A model generated the notes under the pieces. The model ran no database searches. It was not told the DNA's origin and saw nothing but the letters and a program-made list of their open reading frames with translations. From assembly GCF_032062135.1 (NCBI RefSeq), contig NC_092861.1:119820234-119884233 (forward strand): 64,000 nt of DNA, written 5' to 3'. This stretch comes from Pyxicephalus adspersus (taxonomy: Eukaryota; Chordata; Amphibia; Anura; Pyxicephalidae). This document shows, in pieces, positions 1-18,390 of the stretch. Positions within the stretch are counted from its first letter, which is position 1, and each line of letters begins with the position of its first letter. The position numbers and the translations under genes were made by a program.

Positions 1-323
1 NNNNNNNNNNNNNNNNNNNNNNNNNNNNNNNNNNNNNNNNNNNNNNNNNNNNNNNNNNNNNNNNNNNNNNNNNNNNNNNNNNNNNNNNNNNNNNNNNNNN
101 NNNNNNNNNNNNNNNNNNNNNNNNNNNNNNNNNNNNNNNNNNNNNNNNNNNNNNNNNNNNNNNNNNNNNNNNNNNNNNNNNNNNNNNNNNNNNNNNNNNN
201 NNNNNNNNNNNNNNNNNNNNNNNNNNNNNNNNNNNNNNNNNNNNNNNNNNNNNNNNNNNNNNNNNNNNNNNNNNNNNNNNNNNNNNNNNNNNNNNNNNNN
301 NNNNNNNNNNNNNNNNNNNNNNN
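1..323. other. Assembly gap (N run)
   Basis: All bases are N. Nothing can be said about its content. It cuts off the left end of the window, where in human the neighbour of POLR3F would be DZANK1 on the opposite strand. Confidence 0.99.
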
Positions 324-816
324 AAAAAAAACACACTAACTTTTAATCCCGTAAATCCCGCAGATCAGTCTATCTGTCGGAAGGTTTCTCCCATCGGGTC
401 CAGGTATCCGTCTTCGGCCTGTCGCCTTCTCCTCTTTTCTTCTGGGTTCTTCTTCCTGTGTCACCTGATCCCGCACTTTGGGTGATGTATATAGGGAAAA
501 GAATTTGCCGATCTTACTGCGCAAGCGTGGGATCTGCAATTTTTTTTTTCTATTGATGTAAGGGCTCCTTCTGCACATGCCTTGATCTTGGGCATGCACA
601 GCAGTAGCAGCCATGTGCCTCCCGGGATGCATGATGTAGGTATCCTAGGAGGCTTTGTGCTCCCATTATGTCTTGATCACCACTGCAATTAACATAAAGA
701 GGGGAGCTGCTGCACTTTTTTTTTTTTTTTAAAGTGTTGCACTTAAAAAGAAAAAAAAAATTACTTGTCCACCCTTTTATTTAAAGAAAAATTCTGAGTT
801 TAGGTACGCTTTAAAA
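324..816. repeat. Interspersed repeat, family C (about 500 bp)
   Basis: This block resembles copies at 10518-10965, 41055-41530, 41820-42250, 43140-43560, 56935-57440 and 62185-62510. Shared features are a stretch reading like CTCCTGGGATGCATGA, a CACCTGATCTCGCAC stretch, A/T runs, and an outer edge reading CTGAGTTTAGGTACGCTTTA, which recurs inverted at 41055. The inverted edges suggest a non-autonomous DNA transposon. The family name is unknown to me. Confidence 0.6.
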
Positions 817-943
817 GTAATTTGCTATTTCTTAGCAAATGTTTTTAATCCTGGACCAGATCCATTCCAGGGTTCCTGGATCACCCAGCTTCACTGATGA
901 AAGTGTATCCTCTCTAGCCTTTGAGAGCTTTATTAAATCAGGC
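817..943. repeat. Half copy of inverted-repeat element, family E
   Basis: The segment runs from a LAGCAAATG-like stretch through CTGGACCAGATCCATTCC and GGATCACCCAGCTTCACTG to a TTTATTAAATCAGG edge. The same string appears in both orientations at 1829-2175 and in reverse at 63211-63335, so this is one arm of a foldback-type repeat. Confidence 0.65.
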
Positions 944-1185
944 CCCATGGATAAGTGGATAGAACTGGCTGTCCTGCAGCATAGACCAGTTAGGGTACAG
1001 ACTGGATTGGAGCACTGGATTAGCGCTCCCTGCAACCAGTAACAATGAGGGACCCGGACACCAGGTTATCTTACAATATATGCTGGGTGGGAGGAAACTG
1101 GTTTATTTGTCAGAGGAAAAAGCTAGTGAGTTTTAGGCAAGTTTTCAATAGAAATGATTTTTCATGATTGTTTACAGTGACAGAT

Positions 1186-1405
1186 GAAGCAATGAGCGCT
1201 GTACACACATCTCTGTTCTGTTCTATAGAGGGGGGAAGATGAGTAAGGTGCACCCCACAATGCTCTCCTCCCTAGTATAGTGGTTTTGCCCAATTGGTCA
1301 GTCATGGATCCGTTCTGATAGATTCATGAATGACGTTAGATGATTGCTGTACACATATCAGAGTTTATCTTGGGGATAATCATCTGATGTGTGTACAGAG
1401 CTTTA
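1186..1405. repeat. Diverged copy of family A inverted-repeat element
   Basis: It shares the internal blocks GCGCTGTACACACA, TTCTGTTCTATAGAGG and ATGGATCCGTTCTGATAGAT with better preserved family A copies such as 54106-54441. The ends are worn. Confidence 0.5.
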
Positions 1406-1450
1406 GATACCAAAGCCACACTAGTCATGACAAGGACAGGGAAGGCTCAC

Positions 1451-1585
1451 CTAGATTGTAAGCTCTTCGGGGCAGGGTCCTCTCCTCCTCCTGTGTCACT
1501 GTCTGTATTTATCTGTCATTTGTAACCCCTATTAAATGTACAGGGCCGCATAATATGTTGCCGCTATATACTGTTTAATAATATT
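1451..1585 (-). repeat. Short interspersed repeat, family B (reverse)
   Basis: It reads in reverse as the recurrent block seen at 17070-17237: a start near (TAA)n, then TATATAGCGCCAACATATTA, the CAGCGCTGTACATTAAATAG stretch, ATGACAGACAG, a GACACAGGAGGAG stretch, and AAGAGCTTACAATCTAGG. It is a high-copy short repeat often seeded at TAA microsatellites. Confidence 0.7.
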
Positions 1586-1828
1586 AATAATAAAAACTTG
1601 GAAAGGAGACAACAGAAATGTGATGTCTAAGTTGGGAGACACAGAAAGGGCCAAACAGGGAAAAAATATCATATTTAAAAAATTAAAGAAAGATATTTCA
1701 AGGCTTTCCAGAAAAAGGATAAATATTCCTGTAGTTATTTTATAATGAGTGGATTTTTCTCTGTGATCCAAACACTATATGATTATTTATATCCAACAGG
1801 ATAGCGCATACACATTTCATACTGTCAG

Positions 1829-2175
1829 CCTGATTTAATAAAGATCTCCAAGGATGGAGAGGATACACTTTCATCAGTGAAGCTGGGTGATCCATTAAAC
1901 CTGCAAAGGATTTATTAAAAGTCATTTGCTTGTTGCCAGCAAATGTTTTTAATCCTGGACCAGATCTATTCTGGATTTGCTGGATCTGGATACACTTTCA
2001 TAAGTGAAGCTGGGTGATCCAGCAAACCTGGAATAGATTTCTTCAAAGAAATTTGATCTTTACCAGCAAATTTTTTCAATCCTGGACCAGATTTATTCAA
2101 CGTTTGCTGGATCACCCAGCTTCACTTATGTAAGTGTATTTTGTACAGGCTTGGAGGGCTTTATTAAATCAAGCC
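1829..2175. mobile_element. Foldback / inverted-repeat element, family E
   Basis: The left edge TGATTTAATAAAG and the right edge CTTTATTAAATCA are inverted copies. Both are followed inward by GATACACTT and GTGAAGCTGGGTGATCC. A further direct copy of the arm sits at about 1985-2040, so the element is nested or internally duplicated. No coding capacity is seen. Confidence 0.7.
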
Positions 2176-2591
2176 ATGTATCCTGTCTTTATGTCTGAAA
2201 TATGAAATAGCATTAGAGAAAACTCTGGGGAGACTTCTCTTCACTTCCTGTCCTGGTGATGGGGGTCAGATGGACAGGAAATGATGGTAAATCAAAAAGC
2301 AACCATAGATATATTAATTTGAGAAAGAGTTTGGAGAATTATCAGCTTAATATTGGTGAGTGTATATTAAATTACTGTTCTAATGTCTTGCCCTAGAAGG
2401 GAAATCCCCAGGGTGTGGCTAACAATTAACATGGTGGTGTTGGGCTGATGGGATTAGTAGTCTACAGAAGAACGATGGGGATTTGTGTGGCTATCTAGTC
2501 ACGGTTTTGCTTTATGGCACCAGGTCCTGTTTTGTTTTTATTTTATACCCAATAGAAGCCTTGGTTGGATAATACCCTGAAAATTATTATT

Positions 2592-2850
2592 AAGCTCCTC
2601 GGGGCCTCCTGTGTCATGGTCTGTATCTGTCTGTCATTTCCTACCCCTATCTTTGTACAGCGCTGCATAATATGTTGGCGCTGTTATTTTAATAATAATA
2701 TTATGTAACAGGATTTATATAGGGCCAACATATTACGCAGCGCAGTACATTAAACAGGGGTAGCAAATGACAGAGAGATACAGACCATGACACAGGAGGA
2801 GGAGAGGACCCTGTCCCAAAGAGCTTACAATCTAGGAGGTGGGGGAAGTA
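2592..2850. repeat. Family B repeats in tail-to-tail inverted pair
   Basis: A reverse copy (about 2592-2690) is followed by a forward copy (about 2715-2850). Together they can form a long hairpin with a loop of about 30-40 bases. Both copies carry the variant CATGGTCTGTATC (or its complement) where most other copies read CACTGTCTGTATC. Confidence 0.7.
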
Positions 2851-3399
2851 ACACACAATAGGAGGGAAAATTGAAATTATTTCCTGAAAGCATATTATTA
2901 TTTCCATTAGCCATTAAAGGTTTCACCCTGACCAGAAGTACAGAGCATTATCTGATATTCTGTATACTGTGTGGTAATTGTAGCCATAGACATTGTGAGT
3001 CTATCAGCCTCCTGGTCTCATAATAATAATATATAGGTGGTCTCACCCTCCCCCACACACATATACCTGCTTGCAGTGAATCCTCAGCACCCAGCAGACC
3101 TCCAGTCACTCCTATCTCTCGTTACCACAGACTCTCTTCCCAATAGAACCTTCACAACAACCACAATTGAGATAGACAACCTTCCATTGCCTAGCAACCA
3201 AAGATGCGAACTCATGTCTCCGCCCAGATCTTCTCCTTCCAATCTGCTCGCAACATGCTGACCGGAAATACCCAACACGGAGCAGCCGGCCATGTTTATT
3301 AAGGGCAAAATGCAAACATTTAGCGTGTAAATTAAAATAAAACCTATTATTATTGTGAAGAACGTTACTTATACACAATGTAAGGATGCTTTGTTTTCT

Positions 3400-3566
3400 C
3401 AGTAGGAATCTGTACTTTTACAGAAGAGTCTTATTTTGCCCATACACAAGATGTCCGCCGGAGATTCCTGCGTATTGAGGCGCAGGTGCAGTTGAGTCAG
3501 GCTTGCCAGAGTGTATGGAAGGGTGAGCAGCGTGAATACTGCAGAGAAGGAGAGCGTTACCGGGAG
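3400..3566 (+). promoter_or_regulatory. Probable polr3f promoter and 5' UTR
   Basis: This is a relatively GC-rich stretch just before the polr3f start codon. AAGATGTCCGCC at about 3448 and GAGATGGCGGAC across the start codon both resemble YY1 sites (AAGATGGCGGC), which are common at TATA-less housekeeping promoters in the +5 to +30 region. The start site of transcription is not determined. In human the neighbouring DZANK1 gene is divergent, so the promoter may be bidirectional, but no DZANK1 exon is recognisable in this window. Confidence 0.45.
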
Positions 3567-6500
3567 ATGGCGGACGTGAAGGTAAAGCAAGAGGGTGCAG
3601 ACGCTGCTGAAATAGAGAACAGGTAAGGTGCTGCTATCCATGGAACAGTCCTGGCCCACTTCTCTGCCTTCCAAGCCTGATGAACACGTGACCAACACTT
3701 GCTGTTACTTCAACATTAGATCATCTGTAGTCAAAGTTCAATCTGCTTTAGGATATTTTGTACTGAAAAGTGTTTTCCCTCTATATACTTACATCACTAT
3801 GTATACTGTATAATTTATACATGGAGAGATATAGTTCAACTTAAATCAGCAAACTACATTCCATGTGCATCAAAATAAAGATATGCAAAGTCTTCCAGTT
3901 CATCTATTAAAAAAAAAAAAAGCTCTTCAAGCAGTACCAGTTGAAAAGATGCTGGTATTCTAAGTGTGGAAGCAGAGATCTCTCTGCAGAGGCCCCAACC
4001 CCTTCCTTTGCTGAGTCTGAAGTCTCCAATCACCAGTGAGCTTTGCTGAATGGAGAGCTATAGTTTAGACTCAGGGATGTGTTGGACTCCTGCAGAGAGA
4101 CCACTGCTTGCTGGTAGAAGACAGAAAAGATTTCTGCTTGGGCTGTGGCTGTACAGAAAAAAAGACTTTGCACACCTTTTGTTTGATGCCCTTGGAATGT
4201 ATTCAAGTGATTTATTATAAAAGGTTAGCTAGATTATAAACAGGTGTAATGTTGACCTTTGAAATCATATTTAAATATTTCTTTGTTTGAAAGCTTTCTT
4301 AAAATTATCTTCGTGTTTTAGCTTGCACATATTGTTTTCTGCCTATATATGATAGTTATAATGAACAGCTGTGATCGTCTTTCTTCTTGATGGACGGCTG
4401 ATCGAGACAGCTGCTATACTTTCTTATGGAGGAGGATGCAGCTATCTGCTGCTTTCTCATCCTCCTATACTTTGAGTATTTGGGTTTGTGTGAGTGAGGC
4501 CTTAAAGCAGAACTAAATCCGGAATCATAAGTTTAAATATTTCGATTTATCACAGTCATGAACACCTTTTAATTTATTTAAAATACAAAACAATCCCACA
4601 ATCGTCACATACACAATAATCATTCAATATATTAAATCTAAAAAAGTGCTATTTGTAGCATTTACATATTTTTTAATGATATTGACACAGAGGCAGATAC
4701 TCCAACATATCCCAAGTTACTGGCACTACAAGGACAGAGCTGGAAGCCTAAAAATCTGCTACAATGCAGGCCAGCTGTGCATTTGTGATGTCACCTGTCA
4801 GAGGTTAGGGCTGGACATCTTTCACCTATCAGGATTCATCCACAGGCTTTGTGCAGGTGAAGTTCCCCCAGATGGCCCAAACATAGGTAGGCAGCATGTG
4901 AGTGTTTTGTGAATAGGAGTGGGTGGAAAAGAGGAAAGAACAAAGCGTCTTTTCTTACCCCTAACAACATGACAGCTGGGGGATAGTAAGAAGGTAAATT
5001 AAAAAAAAAAAAAGCTATGGTTTTGTGCAGCAAATCAAAGATTATAATTGGATAGTCACATGAAATGTAGTAGTGACATACAATACTTGCCTAGTCATTC
5101 CCATTCAAAGGCTAGACATAGTGAACCCTGATACAAAACATTTCGTAGCCCAACACGTTTCACGAGAATTCCCAGCACACCAGCACCGTCTAGCTGCTAG
5201 ACACACACTACGTGAAAATTTGTTCCCCCGCCTAATAATTGAATCTACTGGGACCTTTTTCCAACTAAGGAAACACTTCACCTCCTGTTCAAAGGAAAAC
5301 CCTGTCAAGACTCATTTGATATAACGTTCCCGGTACGTCCCCTGAAGAAGCATACCGCCGTAACGCGTCGGGTTACGATACAAGGTTTCAGATTGCAATT
5401 CACCCCCTCCTCCTCCTCTTTTCCCCACTGCTCTGTTTAGTTTTGGAAGCACAAATAAATACCCTGGTACTTAGGCTAGATACACATCTTAGACTTATGT
5501 CATTGGAATCTTTCACAATCCTTTCAAAGACATAAGACTGAAAGATGCATGAACGAGCGATGTACATACAGCACCATCTGTTCTTTGTAGAGGGGAGGGG
5601 GGAGAACAAGCGACTGCTCTCTCCCCTTTACTTGTATTGTGCTTATTCGTCGTTCATGGGTCCGCCAGGATAAATCCATAAATGATGTCGGGCGGCCGCT
5701 GTACGCACGGCAAATTCTCGTCCAAGACAAGCCCTGAAGCAATAATCTGACGAGGATCATCTGATGTATGTGCGTAGCCTTATGTGTACTGTCTCACATT
5801 TTATATGCTGGGAGATTATCAGACTCATTCTTTATTATTCTTAGACATCTTGTGCACTGTACTATCTTCCACATGTACCAAAGACAGTTTCTGGCCAACC
5901 AAATAACCAAACTGCATGTTTTTGGAGGTGTGGGGGAAACCCATGGGAATATGAGGAGAACATGCAAACTCCTTGCACATAGTGTCCTGGCTGGGATTCA
6001 AATCTAGCACCCAGCACTGCACAAACCAGAGTGCTAGCTACAGAGCCATGCATTTTATTTGTGCTGCTCTGACACGGTCTCTTGCCAACATTTTTACTAA
6101 ACTGATCATGAATAGTGTAAAAATTTACAGTGAAAAAATCAAATGGGCAATGCCTAATATTGTTTAAAATAATACATTTTGTAATTTATCCAGTCCTAAA
6201 ATTGTCAGAGTCTGTGGCTAATATGCACAACCTTTTTTTTCTTTTTTGCATATAAGGATTATAGAGCTGTGTCAGCAGTTTCCTCATGGAATTACAGACC
6301 AAGTTATCCAGAATGAGATGCCTCATATTGAAGCAAAGCAGAGAGCAATGGCAATCAATCGCCTACTGTCAGTTGTAAGTTTAAAGGGAAGGGAGATGAG
6401 GGTGCTACAGTATGTTATAGAGTATAAACTATGGACCCATTCACACTACTTTGGGGCAGTAATGTGGTGAAATGTGCATGTTACTAAAGCATTGGTAGCT

Positions 6501-9500
6501 TAACATACATGTGTCAGTTTTAGTAGAATCTTAAATTGTGAATGTGGTCCTGATGATAGAGCCCAGGAATCCTATGTTTAGTGGAGGGATTGGACGGATC
6601 GAATGGTTGGTAACTTGTAGCAGTTCTCTAATACTTAATGAAAACTCACTTCATAGAAGTGTCGCGTTATATAAGGATATAGACGTCAAGTCATAAAGGT
6701 CGTTATTTCAATTAGTTACAATTTAACAGCATTAGATATTGTCATCCAGTGCATTTCAAAGATTAGACAGATTACACTAATTCTCCTTTATTAGGACTGA
6801 TTGTTGACTGTACAAAAGAAATCTGGAAGATATATGTAGTTTTATGACTGTCATGATTTTTTTATGTCTTTTTGTCATTTAGATTTGTCCTTTTATTATT
6901 TATGTACACTAAATGGTTTTATAATATAATAGGGTCAACTGGATCTCCTTAGAAGCGGAACAGGCCTTTTGTACAGACTTAAAGACACACAGACTGCTGG
7001 GTGAGCTACAACAACCACTACAAAAATATTAACTATCTACATTTTTAATAAATATGTACCAACAAAACACTTGTGGGATTAGATTTAAGAACAAGACAGC
7101 ACTAATTATACTGCCAATGCATTAAGAGCTGTCACAGAACTTTTAGAGACTTCTAATCTTATATAGAACACAAAGTGAAATTTCTCTAAGCAAATAATTA
7201 AAGCAAAACTTCCATTCTGCTCCTAATCTCCAACACTTCTGGGTGGCATAGGTGATAACTCCCTATCTTTTAGCAGATCTGGAAGTGTAAAATCTTGCAA
7301 AAATGCCCCCAAGAAGTGTTGGGGGTCAGGATCGAGGTAAATGTTTTTTTGGGAAGCCTCTTTAAATTGAGGGCTGGTCATCAAGAAGACTCACTCTTCT
7401 TTTATTTTGTTCTACAGTAAAATGAAGGGATCTGACAATCAGGAAAAGTTAGTATATCAGATTATCGAGGATGCCGGCAATAAAGGTATGTTTAGGTCAA
7501 TACCATGTTACCATGTGTATGTGAAGCTATGCAGCTGCAGCTACAATGATCCCTGTGTTCTTTTTGTTTGTTTGTTTGTTTTTAGGCATATGGAGCAGAG
7601 ACATACGATACAAAAGTAATCTTCCTCTCACTGAGATCAATAAAATTTTAAAGAACATGGAAAGCAAGAAACTAATTAAAGCAGTCAAGTCAGTAGCGGT
7701 AAGCTGAATATTATTATTATAAATATAATTTACTTAAAAATAATATTCAAATTCATCCAATTACACCGGATATGTATAGTCTGTCCTCTGCAGCTCTTTA
7801 CTATTTGGCAGCAATTCCCAGCTATCAGTCATTTATTGAACCACTTTCTGACCATTGGTTTACCTCAATCAAGGTGTGTGTTTTGAAACATAATATCACA
7901 AACGCCAGACATTGTCTGTCTTACAAAATGTATATATGTATTACTTTGTTACCTTACTGAAAAAAGTTGTTGCAGGATAAATAAGTCCAGATAAGAAATG
8001 TAAAAATTATCTTCTTTTCCCCCATATCAGGCTTCAAAAAAGAAAGTGTACATGCTGTATAATGTACAACCTGACCGCTCGGTGACGGGAGGAGCGTGGT
8101 ACAGTGATCAGGACTTTGAGTCTGAATTTGTAGAAGTATTAAATCAGCAATGCTTTAAATTCTTACAAACCAAGGTAATCGCCTTGAATTTCACATTGGG
8201 CCTATGACTTTGCCTGTGTTTTGCAATCATACACGTCCATATTTGTTTGGATTTGTTACTAATTTGCCATTTTCTATTTCGAATATTTAATCATCAATCA
8301 TTTTCAATGGGTTAAAATCAAGATCTAGCCATAAATTAATTGTTGGCTTGGGACAAAGGGAAGAAAGGATAAAATTCTTAAGGTTTCTATACAGTTTGTG
8401 TCCCTAGTGTGTGTGTCATGGCCACCAATTAACATTCCACAAAAAAAAGGCTGCAGTTCAAATTTAAAATATAAATGCAACCCTTCTTCATCTTTTTCTA
8501 TTTTTAGATTGATAAAGACCTCAAATATTTGTCAGGTTTTTCCTGTGATGTCTTCTTTTCCCCAATAGGAGAGATCATAAAATGGAGACACCCTTTACAG
8601 ATGGAATTTCTCTTCATTTTGGGCATGTTCCAGCTATGCTTTGACACCAAAATGACAGCAGGCAACTTTCTTTCAGGGGATTATATAATAGAATAATGTC
8701 CCTTAGCATATTTGTTTGTATTTCAGCTCACATTTCCTAATTTTCTCGTGAAACATGATATATGTACGAGTAACCTATACTAAGGAGGGTATTTATTTTG
8801 GCACACAGATTGGATTGTAGAAAAGATTGTATAGTGTAAAAACAGTATATTTTTCTGTATTCAACAGGCAGAAGCAGCAAGGGACAGTAAGCAAAATCCA
8901 ATGATCCAAAGAAACAGTTCTTATGCGTCGTCTCATGAAGTCTGGAAATATATCTGTGAACTTGGCATCAGCAAGGTAAAATAGGAAAAATGTTTTGATA
9001 ATATACACCATTAATGTGCCAGAAAGACTTTAGGGCTCATTTAAAATGCAGCACAGTATAGCTGCACTGCCAGTGCATGCATATTTTTAAAGCAGGGATG
9101 CACCATTGAACAGTCCAGTCATGTAACCCAGCTCTTCTAACATCATTGGAGCTCAGCTAATCAGAGAGATCTGCCTGGGACTTTGCTGGCTGTAGACCAC
9201 CATCCAGCAGTTATCACATTGCATCATTTATTCCAAGGTCCAGCTCAAAATATCCAATAATTTTATGTTTTATGCCAAAAAATCCATCTTGGAGGAGTTA
9301 AAGAAATGTGGGCAAAAAACTAAAAGTACTAAATATAACCATTATACTTCTGACTTGAAATAGGAGAGGAGTTAATAAACAATCTAGAATTTGATTTCCT
9401 AACTTTTTTGTGTCCGTGTTTAGCTATTCCATCATGATGATTATAGCACATTGAATGAGATGGGAATGCAGCTTTAACGTATCTATGAATAATCCATTTT

Positions 9501-11357
9501 TCAATCCCATTTCAGTGCAACATAATGCTTTCAGGCTTTTCAACACAATGCTGCAGGTGTCTAAACATGTCTGCCTTGGTATTCAAGTGAGGAAACCCAC
9601 TGCAGTGATGGATTAGTTGGAATGCACAGATAACAGGAAGTAGAATCAGGCTCTGACACTTCCTAGAAGTGGTGGCAACATGGCTTTGACAGTACTGACT
9701 GTAAGATACCTTGCTGTGCTTACTAATTAAGGAAAACTTAGTTTTATTAAGCTCCAGATTGCTGTATTTACTGACAGGGCCTCTTTAAACAGAACCAATG
9801 AAAATGCATGTATGATTTTAGAAACAGGGTATGTATGTATGTAAACAGGTATTTTTTTTAAATATACATTTCTAAAAGGTTGAATTGTCGATGGAAGATA
9901 TAGAAACCATTCTAAACACACTAATTTATGACGGGAAAGTGGAAATTACCATAATTGCAGCGAAAGAGGGAACAGTGGGGAGTGTGGATGGACAGATGAA
10001 ACTTTACAGAGGAGTGAACCCAATCATACAGCCAGCAGGTTTAGTGCGTACACCTTGTGGCCTGTGTCCGGTAAGCTGGTTTTATATACCCTGTAAAATA
10101 AAACATTTAATTTTACAGCTTTATTTTTTAATCTGTATGTGTTCTTGCTTATGTCTGTAAGTACTTGTAGAATGTCCCAAGGGAGGGAAAAATCTGTAAA
10201 ATAGACACAGGCAAAAGTGAAAAACTAACAGAGATGCTAGCTTTCCCTTGTTTAAACAAATTCTGTCACTTGCAATTTTTTGGGGATCTCAGAACTTAGT
10301 GCTTTGAGGTTCATACTTTACAGAAGAGTTCAGTAAATATAGGTTTACTAATGTTCTACTGCTTCATATCCAGACATCCCCCATGATAGTCCTAGGCACC
10401 AACGTGGGATTGTTTATCCTGCAACACATAGGTATAAACCTCAGTATGAGGTCTTAGCCTTCCCCACTTTATATATAATAAAAACAAAAAACATTTTACT
10501 TGGTCTTACACTTTAATACTTAAAGCAGGAAAAAAAACCTGACCTTTACTTTTGCAAATCCATTGATCCCTCTGAAGGTTTTTCTGGATTGGGTCCTGCG
10601 TCGCCCTGGAATCCCCCTTCGTCCCAGTGTGAAGGAAGGGCCGGGAACCAACATCTTCTTTGCCCTTTTCCACCTACGTTACCCTATCTGGCACTGCACA
10701 GGCATGAGATGACGTGCACGGGTAATGTAAATGGGGGGGGGGGCGCGTGCTGATCTCACTAAACATGCGTGAGATCGGCATTTTCTTTTTCCCCATCGAA
10801 GAAAAAGCTCCTTCTGCGCATGCCTGAGATTGAAGGAGCAGCCAGAAGCCTCCTGGGATGCATGACTTGTGTATCCCAGGAAGCTCTGTGCTCCCATTCT
10901 GTCTTTATCACTGCAGCGATAAGGGAAGGGGCTTTGACTTTTTTTTTCTTTCTTTCTTGCGATCTTTAAGGGTGATGTTCATTTAGTGTTAGCAAGTGAA
11001 GAAAAAGCCAGGCTTGATAGATATCCTGGCAGGTAAGAATGATTACTTTAGATTGGATGGTGTCTGTCCATTTCTACAATAATGCCCTGCCCAATACAAA
11101 AATTTTAAAAGTGGAACTTTAGTTCTGTCTAAGATATACAAACTAATTCCATTGAGTGTCTTGCGATGCAATACCAAAATTCAGACTTAAGCAGAGCCTT
11201 CTTAACAGCCGTGTTATTATATGAATATTTACTTACTGTTAGTGCACACATTTAACTTTTCTATTGTTTATACTGACAGGTTTTTGAAGACTGCCATGAG
11301 GGAGGTGATATTTCTCCATCAAACTGTGTATATATGTCTGAATGGATGGATTTCTGA
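3567..11357 (+). CDS. polr3f: RNA polymerase III subunit RPC6 (RPC39), nine coding exons
   Basis: RPC6 is part of the RPC3-RPC6-RPC7 trimer of RNA polymerase III, which acts in initiation on tRNA, 5S and U6 genes through TFIIIB contact. Coding exons: 3567-3622, 6257-6374, 6933-7000, 7418-7485, 7586-7698, 8031-8174, 8868-8975, 9879-10070 and 11280-11357. They join in frame to 945 nt (314 aa plus stop) against 316 aa in human. All introns are GT-AG. The N-terminal two thirds hold the winged-helix regions (IIELCQQFPHGITDQVIQNE near residue 20; IEDAGNKGIWSRDIRY near residue 98). The C-terminus keeps the four cysteines C285, C288, C294 and C305, which by family knowledge bind a 4Fe-4S cluster. ATG 3567 is in good context and gives the family N-terminus. 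The gene is intact. Similarity is assigned from memory of the human protein. Confidence 0.96.
5472..5785 (-). repeat. Family A inverted-repeat element in polr3f intron 1 (diverged)
   Basis: It reads GCTAGATACACATC at one edge and GTATGTGCGTAGC at the other, an inverted pair. The internal blocks are TGTCATTGGAATCTTTCACA, TACATACAGCACCATCTGTT and a GGATAAATCCATAAATGA stretch. Compare the clean copies at 44567-44876 and 54106-54441. Confidence 0.65.
5874..6050 (-). repeat. Partial tRNA-headed SINE (reverse)
   Basis: It has the block order of the complete SINE at 19177-19503 in reverse: AACTGCATGTTTTTGGA, a GAGAACATGCAAACTCC stretch, ATAGTGTCCTGGCTGGGATT, and AGTGCTAGCTACAGAGCC near the A box. 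The 3' half is missing. Confidence 0.65.
10518..10965. repeat. Family C interspersed repeat in last intron of polr3f
   Basis: It shares CATGCGTGAGATCGGCA, GCTCCTTCTGCGCATGCCTG and AGCCTCCTGGGATGCATGA with the other family C copies. It also contains a run of G at about 10733-10743. Confidence 0.6.
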
Positions 11358-11551
11358 TGGAACAAGATACCTACTTAGGACACACTGTGGTGTATCAAAC
11401 TGTACAAACTGTACTAAAACTATTTATTTTAGATGTTTACAATTTTTATTGCCATTCAAATTCCATTTTTGATATCTATTCTGTTAAATTCAGGTCCAAT
11501 CCAAAGAATGATGTTGATTTATTTAACTCATTATTCAGCTGTCAAATTGTG

Positions 11552-11575
11552 AATAAAAATGATGATAATAATAAA
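11552..11575 (+). promoter_or_regulatory. Candidate polyadenylation signals of polr3f
   Basis: Two AATAAA hexamers lie at 11552 and 11570, about 200 bases after the polr3f stop codon. They fit a short 3' UTR that ends before the convergent rbbp9 stop codon at 11744. The choice between them cannot be made from sequence alone. Confidence 0.5.
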
Positions 11576-11743
11576 CATCTCAGAATGAACCATTAATAAC
11601 TTGGAGGAAATATTTATAATTTTAGTGACATGCTAAATAAATAGGGTATAACCATTGATATATATAAACAGATTTGTTATTCAACATCCATGTTAACAAA
11701 ACTGAAATTGCTTTTTTTTATAAATAAAAGTGGTGAAAGGAAT

Positions 11744-17237
<5,494 letters not shown>

Positions 17238-17833
17238 GTTTTCCAAGTTCATTGCAAGGCCCCTGAACATAGTACAGTCACTAAAAAAATAAAATTTTTA
17301 AGATGATGTTTTTCTGTAAATCAAAGCTAAATACAAATGCTAAAATTTTTGCATTTTTAAAGCCAACAAGAGGTTATTTTGCATTGGAATTTAGCAAACC
17401 AATGGTTCTATTGCAAACCTAAATTTGTATTACAAAGTTTAGTGAGACAGTTGTACTAGCAGCTGGGGAAAACAATGTATGCAATGTACACAATTTATTA
17501 TTAGCATGTCTGGTGTTTACTTTTTTTTTAACTGTGTGGGGTCCCACATAATGTTAAAACCAGACCCTTTCTCAGGGCTATATGTTAGCTGGCCTGAAAA
17601 GGGGGGAGAGGTGGTGGCAAATATGTGCCCCTCCCCAGTTCCCCCAGTTCCCCCAGCAGTGGGAGGTATAGCTATATAGTATGAGCCTTACATTCCAAAT
17701 AACCATTCTCATAATCATTGGGATGGGTTACAGAGGCTTTTTTCACTAACCTAAACTTCTCAGTTTTCTCTGTTCCTATAGTAATTGCATCTCCAGAATG
17801 AGAAAAAAAAGAAATCAATCTCTCGCTTGTTAG

Positions 17834-18076
17834 TTTCGTCCATCGTCTGAACGACTGTCCTGGCAGATCCACGCACGATGGACGACGAGCGATCATAATG
17901 CAAGCGAATGGGAAGGGAGCTCAGCAGGGTGCCGCTCTGTCGTTCTCCCCCTCCCCTCTCTATAGAGCAGAATGGTGTTGTATGTACAGCATTCGTTCAT
18001 GCATCGTGCAGTCATAAGTTGTTGGAAAGGATCGTAAAAGATACTTTCCAACGATTGCATGTGCGTACATAGCCTT
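17834..18076 (+). repeat. Family A element, left end truncated
   Basis: It starts inside the family at TCGTCCATCGTCTGAACGAC and runs to the usual right edge TGCATGTGCGTACATAGCC, with the GTTGGAAAGGATCG palindrome before it. Confidence 0.7.
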
Positions 18077-18171
18077 GGATATTACAATAGAGTAACCTTT
18101 TTCAATGTTTTTACCCCTGAGGAACTCTTGAAATAAGACCCATCAGGTCTTAGGGAACCCCTGCTTAAAGT

Positions 18172-18390
18172 GGACTGAAGTGTGATCAGGCAGGTCATTA
18201 TTGCATAAAAGGACAGGGGATGTCTTTTTAGCAATAATACGTCTTACTTGCCTGAATGCTCTGCGTTTCTGGCGTCAAAGCTGAGCTGCACATGCACAAC
18301 ATCAGCTTGGGCTGGCAGGAAAACCCGACAATCCTGGCTTTCCTTGCCTGTGTACAGATAAGCGCATTAATTTAGTTCTGCTTTAAACCA
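18172..18390. repeat. Interspersed repeat, family D
   Basis: The edges AAAGTGGACTGAAGTGTG and TTAGTTCTGCTTTAAA are an imperfect inverted pair. The internal blocks match copies at 27965-28250, 37025-37197, 43830-44170, 46553-46870 and 57595-57880. These read like GGCAGG...CTTTTGC and CAGCCCAG...CCAATCAAGAT or their complements. No coding capacity. Confidence 0.5.

Noticed and set aside
3084..3378. Minus-strand frame starting near 3298 (MAGCSVLG...) as a divergent first exon, possibly DZANK1
   Set aside because: The peptide does not resemble the DZANK1 N-terminus, and no clear donor follows. Position alone is not enough.
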